From Enhydrobacter sp. (GTDB taxonomy: Bacteria > Pseudomonadota > Alphaproteobacteria > Reyranellales > Reyranellaceae), in the NCBI GenBank assembly GCA_025808875.1, contig CP075528.1, positions 496,001 to 560,000 of the forward strand: 64,000 bases of DNA, read 5' to 3'. The notes beneath the pieces were generated by a model. It was given only the letters and a program-made list of their open reading frames with translations. It searched no databases and was not told the origin of the DNA. Made by a program: the position numbers and the translations under genes. Shown piece by piece: positions 36,874-46,500 of the stretch; position 1 is the stretch's first letter; each line of letters starts with the position of its first letter.

Positions 36874-37820
36874 GCGTGCCGGCCCGTCGCGAGCAGGTGG
36901 CGGATGCACAACGCCGCGGCCTGTCGCAACGACGGTCTTGCACGCTGCTGAAGGTTGCCCGTTCGGCGCTCGGTTACCAATCGACCAAGGCGATCGAGGA
37001 TGAGCCGGTAGTGGCGCGGATGTCTGTGCTCTCGGCACAGTATCCGCGCTACGGCTACCGACGCATCCGGATCTTCCTTGGCCGTGATGGCCACCCGATG
37101 AGTCCCGGCCGGGCACATCGTCTGTGGCGGCGCGCGAAGCTGCAGGTGCCGCGTCGGCGCCCGCGCAAGCGGATCGCTACCGGACGGCCGCGTCCGCAGG
37201 CCCCGACTGGGGCGAACCAGGTATGGTCGTACGACTTCGTGTTCGACTGGTGCGCCAACGGCCAGCAGCTCAAGTGCCTGACCGTCACCGACGAGTGGAC
37301 CAGAGAGGGCCTGGCGATCGAGGTCGACGGCCGCATCCGCTCGGGCCGTGTGATCGAAGTGCTGTCGCGATTGATCAGCGAGCGAGGCACGCCGCTTCAC
37401 CTGCGCTCGGACAACGGCCCGGAGTTCGTGTCGCGGGCGCTGCTGAAGTGGATCGTCGAGCAGGGCATCGAGACCGCCCTGATCGATCCCGGCAAGCCGT
37501 GGCAGAACGGCGCGCTGGAAAGCTTCAATGGCAAGTTCCGCGACGAGTGCCTGAGCATGGAGTGGTTCCGGTCTCGTGGCGAAGCCAAGGTCGTCATCGA
37601 AGCCTGGCGCAAGCACTTCAATGAGGTGCGTCCACATTCGAGTCTCGGATATTTGACGCCGGCCGAGTTCGCCGCAAAGCTTCAACAGACCAACGCAGCT
37701 CCCGCTTCCGCAACGGGCCGGGACGCTGCGCGACATGGGGACTTCGCGCCCCGGCCCGTTGCATCACCGTCCTTGAAGGGACAATCGAACGACCAGGAGA
37801 CGCCGGTTCTTCCAACATAG
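36867..37820 (+). CDS. IS3-family transposase OrfB (rve/DDE)
   Basis: A 317-residue integrase-core transposase. The DDE triad is visible as WSYDFVFD near residue 121, RSDNGPEF near 181 and ALESFNGKFRDE near 216, followed by RPHSSLGYLTP. It overlaps orfA by seven bases within the A7 run, so the active product is probably the frameshifted OrfAB. The frame is intact, so the element may be active. Confidence 0.94.
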   Translation: MVGVPARREQVADAQRRGLSQRRSCTLLKVARSALGYQSTKAIEDEPVVARMSVLSAQYPRYGYRRIRIFLGRDGHPMSPGRAHRLWRRAKLQVPRRRPRKRIATGRPRPQAPTGANQVWSYDFVFDWCANGQQLKCLTVTDEWTREGLAIEVDGRIRSGRVIEVLSRLISERGTPLHLRSDNGPEFVSRALLKWIVEQGIETALIDPGKPWQNGALESFNGKFRDECLSMEWFRSRGEAKVVIEAWRKHFNEVRPHSSLGYLTPAEFAAKLQQTNAAPASATGRDAARHGDFAPRPVASPSLKGQSNDQETPVLPT

Positions 37821-37822
37821 CC

Positions 37823-38821
37823 GTGGTCCGAAAAATCAGGGCAGGTCAGCTTCTCGATGCAGACAAGTTGTACCAATTCCTTGTGCGTTCACCGGCCGGA
37901 ACGATTGCCGACGCGGCACGCCAGAAGATCGACGCGGCGATTCCCGATATTCTGAATGAGCCGTTCTTTGCAGAGGTCGTGCGCGACGCAATTGCAGCCT
38001 GGCGAAGCAATAAGAACTATCTTGGCCTTTCGCCTACCCAAGCGGATACTTTCATCATAGTGATGCGGTTGGCGCATGGGATCGTCCATCTCGCGGGCCG
38101 AGACGTCGATCATCGAACGTTTTCGCGTCGTACCGTGAAAGACAGCAAGGCTTTGGAGCGCTTCGAAGGCCGTATCGCTCAACTGCTCAAGCGGCGGAAC
38201 GCGGGACTGGCTGGTGACGAGTCGAGGGAAATTCTGGAGGCCTCCGGCATTGTCCGGCGGGCGCACCTCCTTCAGGTGAAGGGCCCTCTGCGCTTGTCGT
38301 CCGACGCCCTTACGATCGAGGGGACAGGTGAGATGTTCATTGGCTTGCCCTGGGCCGCGGCCCAGCAAGCGACGTTGATGAAACCGGTCGACTACATCAT
38401 CACCATCGAGAACCCGACCAGCTTCTGGCGCTACTGCACGGAGATTGGAGGATGCTACCTCGCCCTTCTGAGTGACGGCTTTCCAGCACGAGACGTTCTT
38501 TCCAGCATGATGCATTTGGTAAAAGCGGCGCGGAGCATCACCGATGCGCCCATCTATCATTGGGGCGACATTGATGCGGGTGGTGTTCGGATTGCCGCAC
38601 ATCTCGAGGACGCGTTCAGCATTCCAGTGTTATTGCATCAAATGCAGCCACTACTTGCCATGGAGTTGGGGGCGTCGTTGCAATCGCGCCAAGGCCTACA
38701 ACGACTTGCCACTAGAACCGGTGATGTCGGCGAGCTCGCTCGCTGGCTTTGTACAGATGAGGCAAAGGCGCTTGAACAGGAAGAGCTTGATCCTAGGGCG
38801 CCGCGGGAGTTGTCGCCATAG
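37823..38821 (+). pseudogene. jetD: jetD (Wadjet nuclease subunit) with 5' end lost to IS
   Basis: A 332-residue frame. It carries VDHRTFSRRTVKDSKALERF of the DUF3322 region and the Toprim-like DUF2220 domain with TIENPTSFWRY and IYHWGDIDAGGVRIAAHL. These are JetD features; JetD is the DNA-cleaving subunit of Wadjet. The first nine codons (to about 37848) are the IS right end, so the native start is missing, and jetABC are absent. The IS lacks a target duplication, so the rest of the locus was probably deleted. The protein is unlikely to work. Confidence 0.8.
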
Positions 38822-38876
38822 AGCGAAATCGCCCGACAGCGATTGCTGTTGGCAACGAGGGTAGTATCGAGGCTAT

Positions 38877-39743
38877 CTAGCCACGAAGCCCGAGGCGGCG
38901 CAGCCAAGCGTCGACCTGGCCAAACGCATCCTGCTGCCACTGTTCCGGCGTTCGATCTCCCAGGATCTGACTCGCCTGAACGAATTGCTTTACGCAGGTA
39001 GGACCGAAGTCATCCACGGTCGTGAACTTTGCGTCAATGAAGCGATATCCAGCCTCGCCGCTGCCCTCGGCGAGAATCACCCTGCATTCCTCAGCCAGCA
39101 CCTCGGGACCTCCCGGGTAGTTCCGGATGCAGAAGTAGATGTCGTAGGCGTCCTTTTGCTTGTACCGGCCGTTCAGAGCATGGCCTTTCATGGCGAGTAA
39201 CGCCGGGATGGAGCAGACGGCCACCTCCACGCGATTGGTGCCGCCTTCGGGCATCGGGCCTTCGATCGCCACCATCTTGTAGAAGGTCGTCACCAGATCA
39301 GCGCCGTCTGCGCGCTGTACCGCGAAGTTGCTGATCAAGGGCGGCTTGTTCTTCACGATCTCTGCGTCACGCGGCATCAGGAAGTCGACAATGATCTCAA
39401 TGGCGGGCCCACCGTCGGGGGGCTGAACGGTACGCGCAAGCTGGAATCGGCGCAGGCCCTCGCGTTGCCGGTAGCCGTGTTCCTGGAGGGCCCCCACAAG
39501 CGTCGCGTACTCCCCGTCACCCAAAGCTTCCGCATCGAGGCCGAGATCAACGTCGAGTGTACCGACATGGGGCATGTCGTCATTCTCGAGCAGCAGCCAC
39601 GGGACGGCGCCGCCGATCACGGCGAACCTGCCTTTGAAGGCGCCGAGGATCTGGCCGATCTCCACCAGGACGGACTTCACCGCAGCCGTGGTCCGATCGT
39701 CATAGTCTGTCGCCGATTGCGGTTCGCCGGGCGTCATTTCCAT
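38877..39743 (-). CDS. AbiEii-like nucleotidyltransferase toxin
   Basis: A 288-residue nucleotidyltransferase. The signature FAVIGGAVPWLLL followed by TLDVDLGLD has the G-G...D-x-D pattern of the family. Later parts include ADLVTTFYKMVAIEG and MKGHALNGRYKQKDAYDIYF, typical of AbiEii-type proteins. In type IV toxin-antitoxin systems such enzymes add nucleotides to tRNA. The ATG overlaps the end of the upstream antitoxin gene by ten bases. The frame is open further upstream, but that is antisense to nothing real. Confidence 0.8.
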   Translation of the reverse strand: MEMTPGEPQSATDYDDRTTAAVKSVLVEIGQILGAFKGRFAVIGGAVPWLLLENDDMPHVGTLDVDLGLDAEALGDGEYATLVGALQEHGYRQREGLRRFQLARTVQPPDGGPAIEIIVDFLMPRDAEIVKNKPPLISNFAVQRADGADLVTTFYKMVAIEGPMPEGGTNRVEVAVCSIPALLAMKGHALNGRYKQKDAYDIYFCIRNYPGGPEVLAEECRVILAEGSGEAGYRFIDAKFTTVDDFGPTCVKQFVQASQILGDRTPEQWQQDAFGQVDAWLRRLGLRG

Positions 39744-40828
39744 GACAGTTTCTCTTGTCTCAAATGATCGGCCGCTTCCCGGCCCCGCTCTCCCGCCTGC
39801 GCGAGGTCGAGGTAGGTCTGGACAGGACTGGTGCACACTGCGCCCGGCGCCGGTTCGACAACGTCGAGGAAGAGGCCACTGTCCTTCGGCACCATGACCA
39901 CGACATTCTCGCCCTTTTGAGCGGAAGCCAGCTTCAGGTCCCTCTTCAATCGGTCTATCGCATCCGTCTCGGCGTAGAAATAGTGCGTAGAGGTCCGGCC
40001 ATAAGGCGCCAGCCACTGCGCGGCTGAAAACGATGCGAGCGCGATCTGCCCGCTCCCGGAGTTGCTGCCTAACGCCTGGCGTGCTGCCTCGTCGAACGGC
40101 CGGCCATGCAGCGTCGTATAGAATCCCTCGCGCCTCGCGACTGGTGATTCGTAGTCCTCTCGCCACGCGTCGAGCAGGGCGTCGGGCTTACTGAGAACAA
40201 GTCCTCCCTCAGAAAGCTTCGCCCATTCATTGTCGATCAGTGCCGACCGCACATTGCTCACATGGCCGAGGCTGACCTGGGCTGCGCCGGCAAGTTCGGC
40301 GACGCGCCATGGCCGAGCCGGCTTGCGCAACAGCACGCGCAGGATGCGAGCTGATTTCGGCTTGAAGAGGGATTTGAGTTCGCGATGCGCCGCCACCGGC
40401 TTGTTGGGCACCAGCCGTTCGATGAACACGCCATCGAACACCAGCCGGGCATTGCCCTCGAGATCGAGAAATCCCACCTTCTCGTTCCGGCAGAGGGCTT
40501 GCGCTTCGGCCGAGAGGTAGGGCGCGATGAAGATCGGCAAAGAGCCCGGCTCGTGATGGGCCACGTAGTTGCGCAACTGCAGCAGACCCGTGCGGACATG
40601 TCGAGGCTGCCCGCTCGATTTAAGTTCGCAAACGATGGAGTAGCGCTGGCCGGAGACGTTGATCCTCGCGAGAATGTCGATGCCGCGATCCGGCCCGTCT
40701 GGCTCGATGCTCACGTCGCGAATTTTGATCGCGGGCACTTCCTCCAGAAGCGAGGTCAGCGCTCTTACGGCCTGCTGCTCCAGGACTTTCACTGAATTGG
40801 ACACTTTCAGCATTCGCTGAAAATACAT
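39734..40828 (-). CDS. AbiEi-like antitoxin with N-terminal nuclease-like domain
   Basis: A 364-residue protein from ATG 40828 (the in-frame ATG at 40813 is the alternative). Residues 25-140 look like a PD-(D/E)xK fold: GPDRGIDILARI, then SIVCELKSSGQPRHVRTGLL. A winged helix follows (KSARILRVLLRKPARPWRVA, then SLGHVSNVRSALIDNEW), the part shared with AbiEi. Such antitoxins repress their own promoter. The overlap with the toxin and the palindromes at the start codon support this. Confidence 0.75.
   Translation of the reverse strand: MYFQRMLKVSNSVKVLEQQAVRALTSLLEEVPAIKIRDVSIEPDGPDRGIDILARINVSGQRYSIVCELKSSGQPRHVRTGLLQLRNYVAHHEPGSLPIFIAPYLSAEAQALCRNEKVGFLDLEGNARLVFDGVFIERLVPNKPVAAHRELKSLFKPKSARILRVLLRKPARPWRVAELAGAAQVSLGHVSNVRSALIDNEWAKLSEGGLVLSKPDALLDAWREDYESPVARREGFYTTLHGRPFDEAARQALGSNSGSGQIALASFSAAQWLAPYGRTSTHYFYAETDAIDRLKRDLKLASAQKGENVVVMVPKDSGLFLDVVEPAPGAVCTSPVQTYLDLAQAGERGREAADHLRQEKLSWK
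40805..40822. promoter_or_regulatory. inverted repeat over antitoxin start region
   Basis: TTTCAGC-ATTC-GCTGAAA is a perfect 7-bp palindrome at codons 2-8 of the antitoxin gene. Further TTTCAG and GCTGAAA half-sites occur upstream at about 40853, 40874 to 40892, and 40912. The cluster suggests cooperative operator binding by the antitoxin. Confidence 0.6.
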
Positions 40829-40929
40829 GGTGTGGTGAAATCCTGTCAATCGGATTTCAGTGATTTCCCTTATTTCAACAAACGCTGAAACACGGTGCCA
40901 CACTGAAAGCAAAGAGCAGTGGTTGCTAT

Positions 40930-41045
40930 GGGCGCATCCGGCTTTGCCGCAACGACTCCCTAGTCGGCCCCTTACGGGGGTTAGATGCCTCCCGAAGCCG
41001 CCCTTCGGTTGCCGGAGGGAAGGGGGTCATCGCTTCGGTGACGGC
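40930..41045. other. repeated GC-rich leader element, copy A (before ParB)
   Basis: The 358-bp gap between the antitoxin and ParB holds no gene. It contains GGGCGCATCCGGCTTTGCCG at 40930-40949 and GAAGCCGCCCTTCGGTTG at 40994-41011, then GGAGGGAAGGGG. The same two blocks, 62 instead of 64 bases apart, recur at 60160-60265. Several short hairpins can form (for example CCGGCTTTGCCG). The rest, 41046-41187, is GC-rich leader with no ORF I support. Confidence 0.65.
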
Positions 41046-41187
41046 CCCTCGCAAAGAGAAATCGGGCTGGCACGCCTTCCGTTCCCGCACTGCCGGCAAT
41101 CGAGAGGGAGGGGGCTGCGCCGGCCTCCGTGACGGATTTTCAGGTCGAGAGAGAGTCTCCCGGCCGTCCGTCGCGGAGTATCCCGAC

Positions 41188-43320
41188 ATGGCAAAAGCCG
41201 TTCAGAAGATCATCCTCAGCGCCTCGCGCGACATTCCCTTCAACAAGTTGGTGCTCAGCCAGTCGAACGTCCGGCGTCTGAAGGCGGGCATCTCGGTCGA
41301 GGACCTGGTCGAGGACATCGCCCGGCGCGGGCTCCTGCAGAGTCTCAACGTCCGGCCGGTGGTCGACGCCGAAGGCGCCGAGACCGGCCAGTTCGAGATC
41401 CCGGCCGGTGGCCGCCGCTACCGGGCCCTCGAACGCCTGGTCAGGCAGAAGCGCCTGTCGAAGACGGCGCTCATCCCCTGCATCGTGCGCGATCCCAACG
41501 TCGAGGTGTCGGCGGAGGAGGACTCGCTGGCGGAGAATGTCCAGCGCGTTGCCCTGCATCCGCTGGATCAGTTCCGTGCCTTCAAGGCTTTGTACGCCAA
41601 GGGTGCCAGCCAGGAGGAGATCGCCGCCCGCTTCTTCGTCGCACCGGTCGTGGTCAAGCAGCGGCTGCGTCTGGCCGCCGTGTCGGAGAAGCTCCTTGAC
41701 GTTTACGCCGAGGACGGCATGACCCTGGAGCAACTCATGGCGTTCACCGTCACCACCGATCATGCCCGCCAGGAGCAGGTCTGGGAGGCGCTTCAGCAAT
41801 CCTACGACAAGGAGCCGTACCTGATCCGGCGCCGGCTCACCGAGAGCACCGTCCGCGGCTCGGATCGGCGGGCGCGGTTCGTCGGTGCCGAGGCTTACGA
41901 AGCTGCTGGTGGCGTGATCCTGCGGGACCTGTTCGAGGACGACAACGGTGGCTGGCTTGAGGATATCGCCTTGCTCGACCGGTTGGCGACCGAGAAGCTG
42001 GCAGCGGAGGCCCAGGCGATCGCCACCGAAGGCTGGAAGTGGATCGAGGTGGCCGTCGATTTCCGCTATGGCCACACGAGCCATCTTCGGCAACTCGACG
42101 GCGTGACACTCGAGCTCACGCCAGAGGAGCAGATGACCTTCGATGCGCTGACCGCTGAGTACGCCAAGCTCGAAGGCGAATACGAAGGTGCCGACGAGCT
42201 GCCGGACGAGGTCGACGCCCGGCTCGGCGAGATCGAGACAGCGCTTACGGCCCTCGAGAACCGGCCCGTGCGCTATGAGCCGGCCGAGATCGCGCGCGCC
42301 GGCGCGTTTGTCAGCATCGACGCCGACGGAAAGCTTACAGTCGATCGAGGCTTTGTCCGGCCGGAGGATGAGCCGTCGATGCAAACCGGCGGCGAAGGGC
42401 CGATGGAAGGGGAGACCCATGAGGCCGGCGGGACAGTTGCTGCCGCTTCCGACGTGCAACGCACCGTCATCACCATTGGCGGCGGCGAGCCCGATGATGA
42501 CGACGACGGCAGCGACGACGCCATCAGGCCGCTGCCCGAGCGGCTCGTGGGTGAACTGACGGCCCACCGCACGCTGGCCCTGCGCGATGCGGTGGCGAAC
42601 AACCCGCGCGTCGCCCTGACTGCGCTGCTGCACAAGCTCTGCCTCGACACCTTCCAGCACAGCGCGCCCGGCGCATGCCTGGAAGCCTCGGTGCGGCATG
42701 TGTTTTTCCCCGTCCAGGCGGCCGACCTGAAGGACAGCCCCTCCGCCAAGGCGGTCGCCGCGCGGCACGAGACCTGGAAGGCCGAGTTGCCCAAGGATGA
42801 CGACGCACTTTGGGACTGGCTCGCTGCCCTCGACGACACCCGTCGCGTCGCATTGCTCGCGCATTGCGTCTCGTTCGGGGTGAACGCCCTCTACGAGAAG
42901 GGCGACCGCCATGGCGGTCCGGGCGTCTCGGCGCACGGTGTCCAGCAGCGTACCGCCCAGGCCGACCGGCTCGCCCGCGCCGTCGGCCTCGACATGGTGG
43001 AAGCCGGCTGGCGGCCCAGCGTCGACAACTACCTCGGCCGCGTCACCAAGCCCCGTATTCTCGACGCGGTGCGGGAGGCCAAGGGTGAGCAGGCCGCGCA
43101 GCTCATCGACCACCTGAAGAAGACCGAGATGGCGAAGGAGGCCGAGCGGCTGCTGGACGGCACGGGCTGGCTGCCCGAACCGCTGCGGCCCTCCGACAGC
43201 GAGGACGTGTCCAACACGCCCACCGACACGGTGGAGGAGCTTCCCGCTTTCCTCGCCGACTGCGATGGCCAGGATGCCGCCACGGACGAATCGGAGCCGC
43301 ATCCCATCGCCGCCGAATAG
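41188..43320 (+). CDS. large ParB/RepB/Spo0J family protein of ICE backbone
   Basis: A 710-residue protein. The N-terminal ParB domain shows LVLSQSNVRRLKAGISVEDL, RRGLLQSLNVRPV, the CTP-binding PAGGRRYRALERL motif and SLAENVQRVALHPLDQFRAF; a helix-turn-helix follows (ASQEEIAARFFVAPVVVKQR). The long C-terminal part is acidic and specific to ICE and plasmid homologues. ATG at 41188 gives the family start (MAKAVQKIILSASRDIPFN). It heads the conserved set ParB, methyltransferase-helicase, Toprim and DUF2493, whose mechanism is not known. Confidence 0.9.
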   Translation: MAKAVQKIILSASRDIPFNKLVLSQSNVRRLKAGISVEDLVEDIARRGLLQSLNVRPVVDAEGAETGQFEIPAGGRRYRALERLVRQKRLSKTALIPCIVRDPNVEVSAEEDSLAENVQRVALHPLDQFRAFKALYAKGASQEEIAARFFVAPVVVKQRLRLAAVSEKLLDVYAEDGMTLEQLMAFTVTTDHARQEQVWEALQQSYDKEPYLIRRRLTESTVRGSDRRARFVGAEAYEAAGGVILRDLFEDDNGGWLEDIALLDRLATEKLAAEAQAIATEGWKWIEVAVDFRYGHTSHLRQLDGVTLELTPEEQMTFDALTAEYAKLEGEYEGADELPDEVDARLGEIETALTALENRPVRYEPAEIARAGAFVSIDADGKLTVDRGFVRPEDEPSMQTGGEGPMEGETHEAGGTVAAASDVQRTVITIGGGEPDDDDDGSDDAIRPLPERLVGELTAHRTLALRDAVANNPRVALTALLHKLCLDTFQHSAPGACLEASVRHVFFPVQAADLKDSPSAKAVAARHETWKAELPKDDDALWDWLAALDDTRRVALLAHCVSFGVNALYEKGDRHGGPGVSAHGVQQRTAQADRLARAVGLDMVEAGWRPSVDNYLGRVTKPRILDAVREAKGEQAAQLIDHLKKTEMAKEAERLLDGTGWLPEPLRPSDSEDVSNTPTDTVEELPAFLADCDGQDAATDESEPHPIAAE

Positions 43321-43376
43321 CCGCGACCCGCGGGGCGGCTTCGGCCGCCCGCGTTCTCGCCGCCAATCGTTGGAGA

Positions 43377-43403
43377 AGCCCGGCCGCTGTGCCGGGCTTT
43401 TTT
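43377..43403 (+). terminator. intrinsic terminator after ParB
   Basis: AGCCCGG-N8-CCGGGCT followed by a run of T to 43403, 56 bp after the ParB stop. Confidence 0.85.
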
Positions 43404-43530
43404 CGTTGAGAGCTTCGTCACTTCCGATGCCCAAGGGGAGAGGGAGAGGACGGCCGGGACGGGTTTGAGCCGGCGGGGTCGAGAGAGCGCCCCTTGGTTC
43501 GGACCGTTCCCGCTCTCTCGAGGTCTCCTC

Positions 43531-46500
43531 ATGTCGAATCTTTCCATCTCAGCGGCCACGCAGGTGCCGCTGCACTCACTCGCCTGCGCTTCTGCCGATC
43601 TGCCCGCCGGTATTGGCGCGGCGGCGCACCTTCTTCTCCCTCACGTCGAACGCGGCCGTCACATCGATGCGGTCATCCTGCGTGCCGCCATGGAGCAGGC
43701 CTTCGGCGGCTCCGATGCGGCCGGCGCCTGGGACTGGAAGACCGCCTACGACGCCTGTGAAGCGGCGACCGTGCTGTTCCTCCGCAAGTTCGGCCTGGTC
43801 ATTCGGACGCGGGCTGGGTCGCCGGCTGCCGAACTGTCATTGCTCGGCAAGATCGCGGCGCTTCTGCCCACCCATACGAGGCGCTCCGAGGAGAGCCAGG
43901 CGCTGCAGCAGTTCTCGACGCCGATCGAGCTCGCATTCGCCGCCGCCACCGCGGCTGCGATCACCCCGGCCGATGTCGTGCTCGAGCCCTCGGCCGGTAC
44001 GGGCTTGCTCGCTATCTTTGCTGAACTCGCGGGCAGCCGGCTGGCCCTGAATGAGCTGGCCGAAACCCGCGCGGCGTTGCTCGGGCGGCTCTTCCCCAGC
44101 GCTGCGACGACTCACCACGACGCGGCGCACATCCACGATCATCTCGACGATGCCGTGCGCCCGAGCGTCGTGCTGATGAATCCGCCGTTCTCGGCCGCGG
44201 CGCATGTCGACGGTACTGTCGCGGACGCCGCGCTGCGCCATGTAGCCTCCGCACTTGCCCGCCTCGCTGAGGGCGGGCGGCTGGTCGCGATCACCGGTGC
44301 CAGTCTTTCGCCGGACCATCCGTCATGGCGCGATGCCTTCATCCGTCTCCAGGAGCGCGGACGCGTTGTGTTTACCGCCGCCGTCGATGGGCGCGTCTAT
44401 GCCCGTCACGGCACCATGGTCGAGACTCGGCTGACGGTCATCGATCGTGTGCCCGCCTACGATCCGAGTTGTTTTCCGGCATCGCCAGGCATGGCGCCCG
44501 ACGCTGCCACGCTGCTTGAGTGGGTGACCACCTGCGTACCGGCGCGCTTGCATGTTGACGGCGCGGTCGTGCTTCCGGCACTCATCCATCCCGTCGCGGT
44601 CGGACCGAGCCGCAGGCCCGCACGAAAGCCGCTCGCCGTTGCGAGCAGTTCACTCGCACGAGCGGGCACCGAACTCGCGTACGAGACCGTCGACTGGAAG
44701 CCGGCTGAGCGCGGCGGCCTCACCGAGGCGCTGTATGAAGGCTACGACCTGCAGTCGATCCGGATCGCCGGCGCCCGTCCGCATCCGACCCGGCTCGTGC
44801 AATCCGCGGCAATGGCCTCGGTCGCGCCGCCCAAGCCCTCTTACGGGCCGCACCTGCCGGCCGACGCCGTCAGCGTCGGACTGCTGTCCGATGCCCAGCT
44901 CGAGAGTGTCATCTATGCCGGCGAGGCGCACAGCGGCCACCTCGCCGGATCGTGGGTGGTGGACGAGACCTTCGACCTCGTCTCGGCTGCGCCCGACGAT
45001 GCCGAGAGCGCCGTCCGCTTCCGGCGCGGCTGGATGCTGGGCGACGGCACCGGCGCCGGCAAAGGCCGCCAGGTCGCCGGCATCCTTTTGGACAACTGGC
45101 TAAAAGGCCGCCGTCGTGCGGTGTGGATCTCGAAGTCCGACAAGCTGATCGAGGATGCCCAGCGCGACTGGTCGGCGCTCGGTATGGAGCGGCTGCTGGT
45201 GACGCCACTCGCCCGCTTCCGACAGGGAACGCCGATCCGGCTCGAGCAGGGCATCCTTTTTGCCACCTACGCCACGCTACGGACCGACGCGCGCGAGGAA
45301 AGGGTTTCGCGGGTCCGCCAGATCGTCGATTGGCTGGGGGCGGACTTCGACGGAGTGATCGTGTTCGACGAGAGCCATGCCATGGCCAATGCCGCCGGCG
45401 GCAAAGGCGAGCGCGGCGACCAGGCGCCATCGCAGCAGGGCCGTGCCGGACTGCGCCTGCAGCATGCGCTGCCGAATGCCCGCGTGGTCTACGTCTCGGC
45501 CACGGGCGCCACCACGGTGCACAATCTCGCTTATGCCCAGCGGCTCGGTCTCTGGGGCGGCGAGGACTTCCCCTTCGCCACGCGCGCCGAGTTCGTCCAG
45601 GCGATCGAGGCCGGCGGCGTCGCCGCCATGGAGGTGCTGGCCCGCGATCTCAAGGCGCTCGGTCTCTATGCCGCCCGGTCGCTGTCATACGAGGGCGTCG
45701 AATACGAGTTGGTCGAGCACGCGCTCACGCCCGAGCAGGTCCGCATCTACGACGCCTATGCCGGCGGTTTCCAGATCATTCACAACAACCTCGACGCCGC
45801 CCTGCAGGCTGCCAACGTCACCGGCGAGCGCGGCACCCTCAATGCGCAGGCGAAGTCGGCGGCGCGCTCGGCCTTCGAGTCTGCCAAGCAGCGGTTCTTC
45901 TCGCACCTCATCACCTCGATGAAGACGCCGACGCTGATCGGGGCGATCGAGCGCGACCTTTTAGCCGGCCATGCCGCCGTCATCCAGATCGTCTCCACCG
46001 GCGAGGCCTTGATGGAACGCCGGCTGGCCGACATCCCGACCGAGGACTGGGGCGATGTCCAGGTCGACATCACGCCGCGCGAGTATGTGCTCGACTACCT
46101 GGCGCATAGCTTCCCGACCCAGCTCTTCGAGCCCTTCACGGACAGCGAGGGCAATCTCTCCTCGCGACCGGTCTACCGCGATGGCCAGCCCGTGCAGTGC
46201 CGGGATGCCGTCGAGCGCCGCGACAGACTGATCGAGCGGCTGGCCGCGCTGGCCCCCGTGCAAGGCGCGCTCGACCAGATCGTGCAGCGTTTCGGCACCG
46301 ACCTGGTCGCCGAGGTCACCGGCCGGTCTCGGCGGATCGTGCGCAAGGGGGACCGGCTCTGCGTCGAGAACCGTCCTGGGTCTGCCAACTTGGCCGAAGC
46401 GCAGGCGTTCATGGACGACTGCAAGCGGATCCTGGTGTTCTCCGACGCCGGAGGCACCGGCCGCTCCTATCACGCCGACCTTTCAGCCCGGAACCAGCGG

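Larger units (their letters stand above)
36546..37848 (+). mobile_element. IS3-family insertion sequence, IS407-like
   Basis: 1,303 bp bounded by imperfect inverted repeats starting TGACCTGCCCCAGGG on the left and, on the complement, TGACCTGCCCTGA on the right. It holds orfA and orfB with an A7 slippery run between them. IS407-type elements normally make a 4-bp target duplication. Here the left flank ends GGCA and the right flank starts GCTT, so there is no duplication, which points to an IS-mediated deletion of the flanking DNA. Confidence 0.88.

Noticed and set aside
41140..43434. A 764-residue minus-strand frame antisense to the backbone ParB
   Set aside because: A high-GC shadow; the plus-strand frame has clear ParB motifs, a good start and a terminator.
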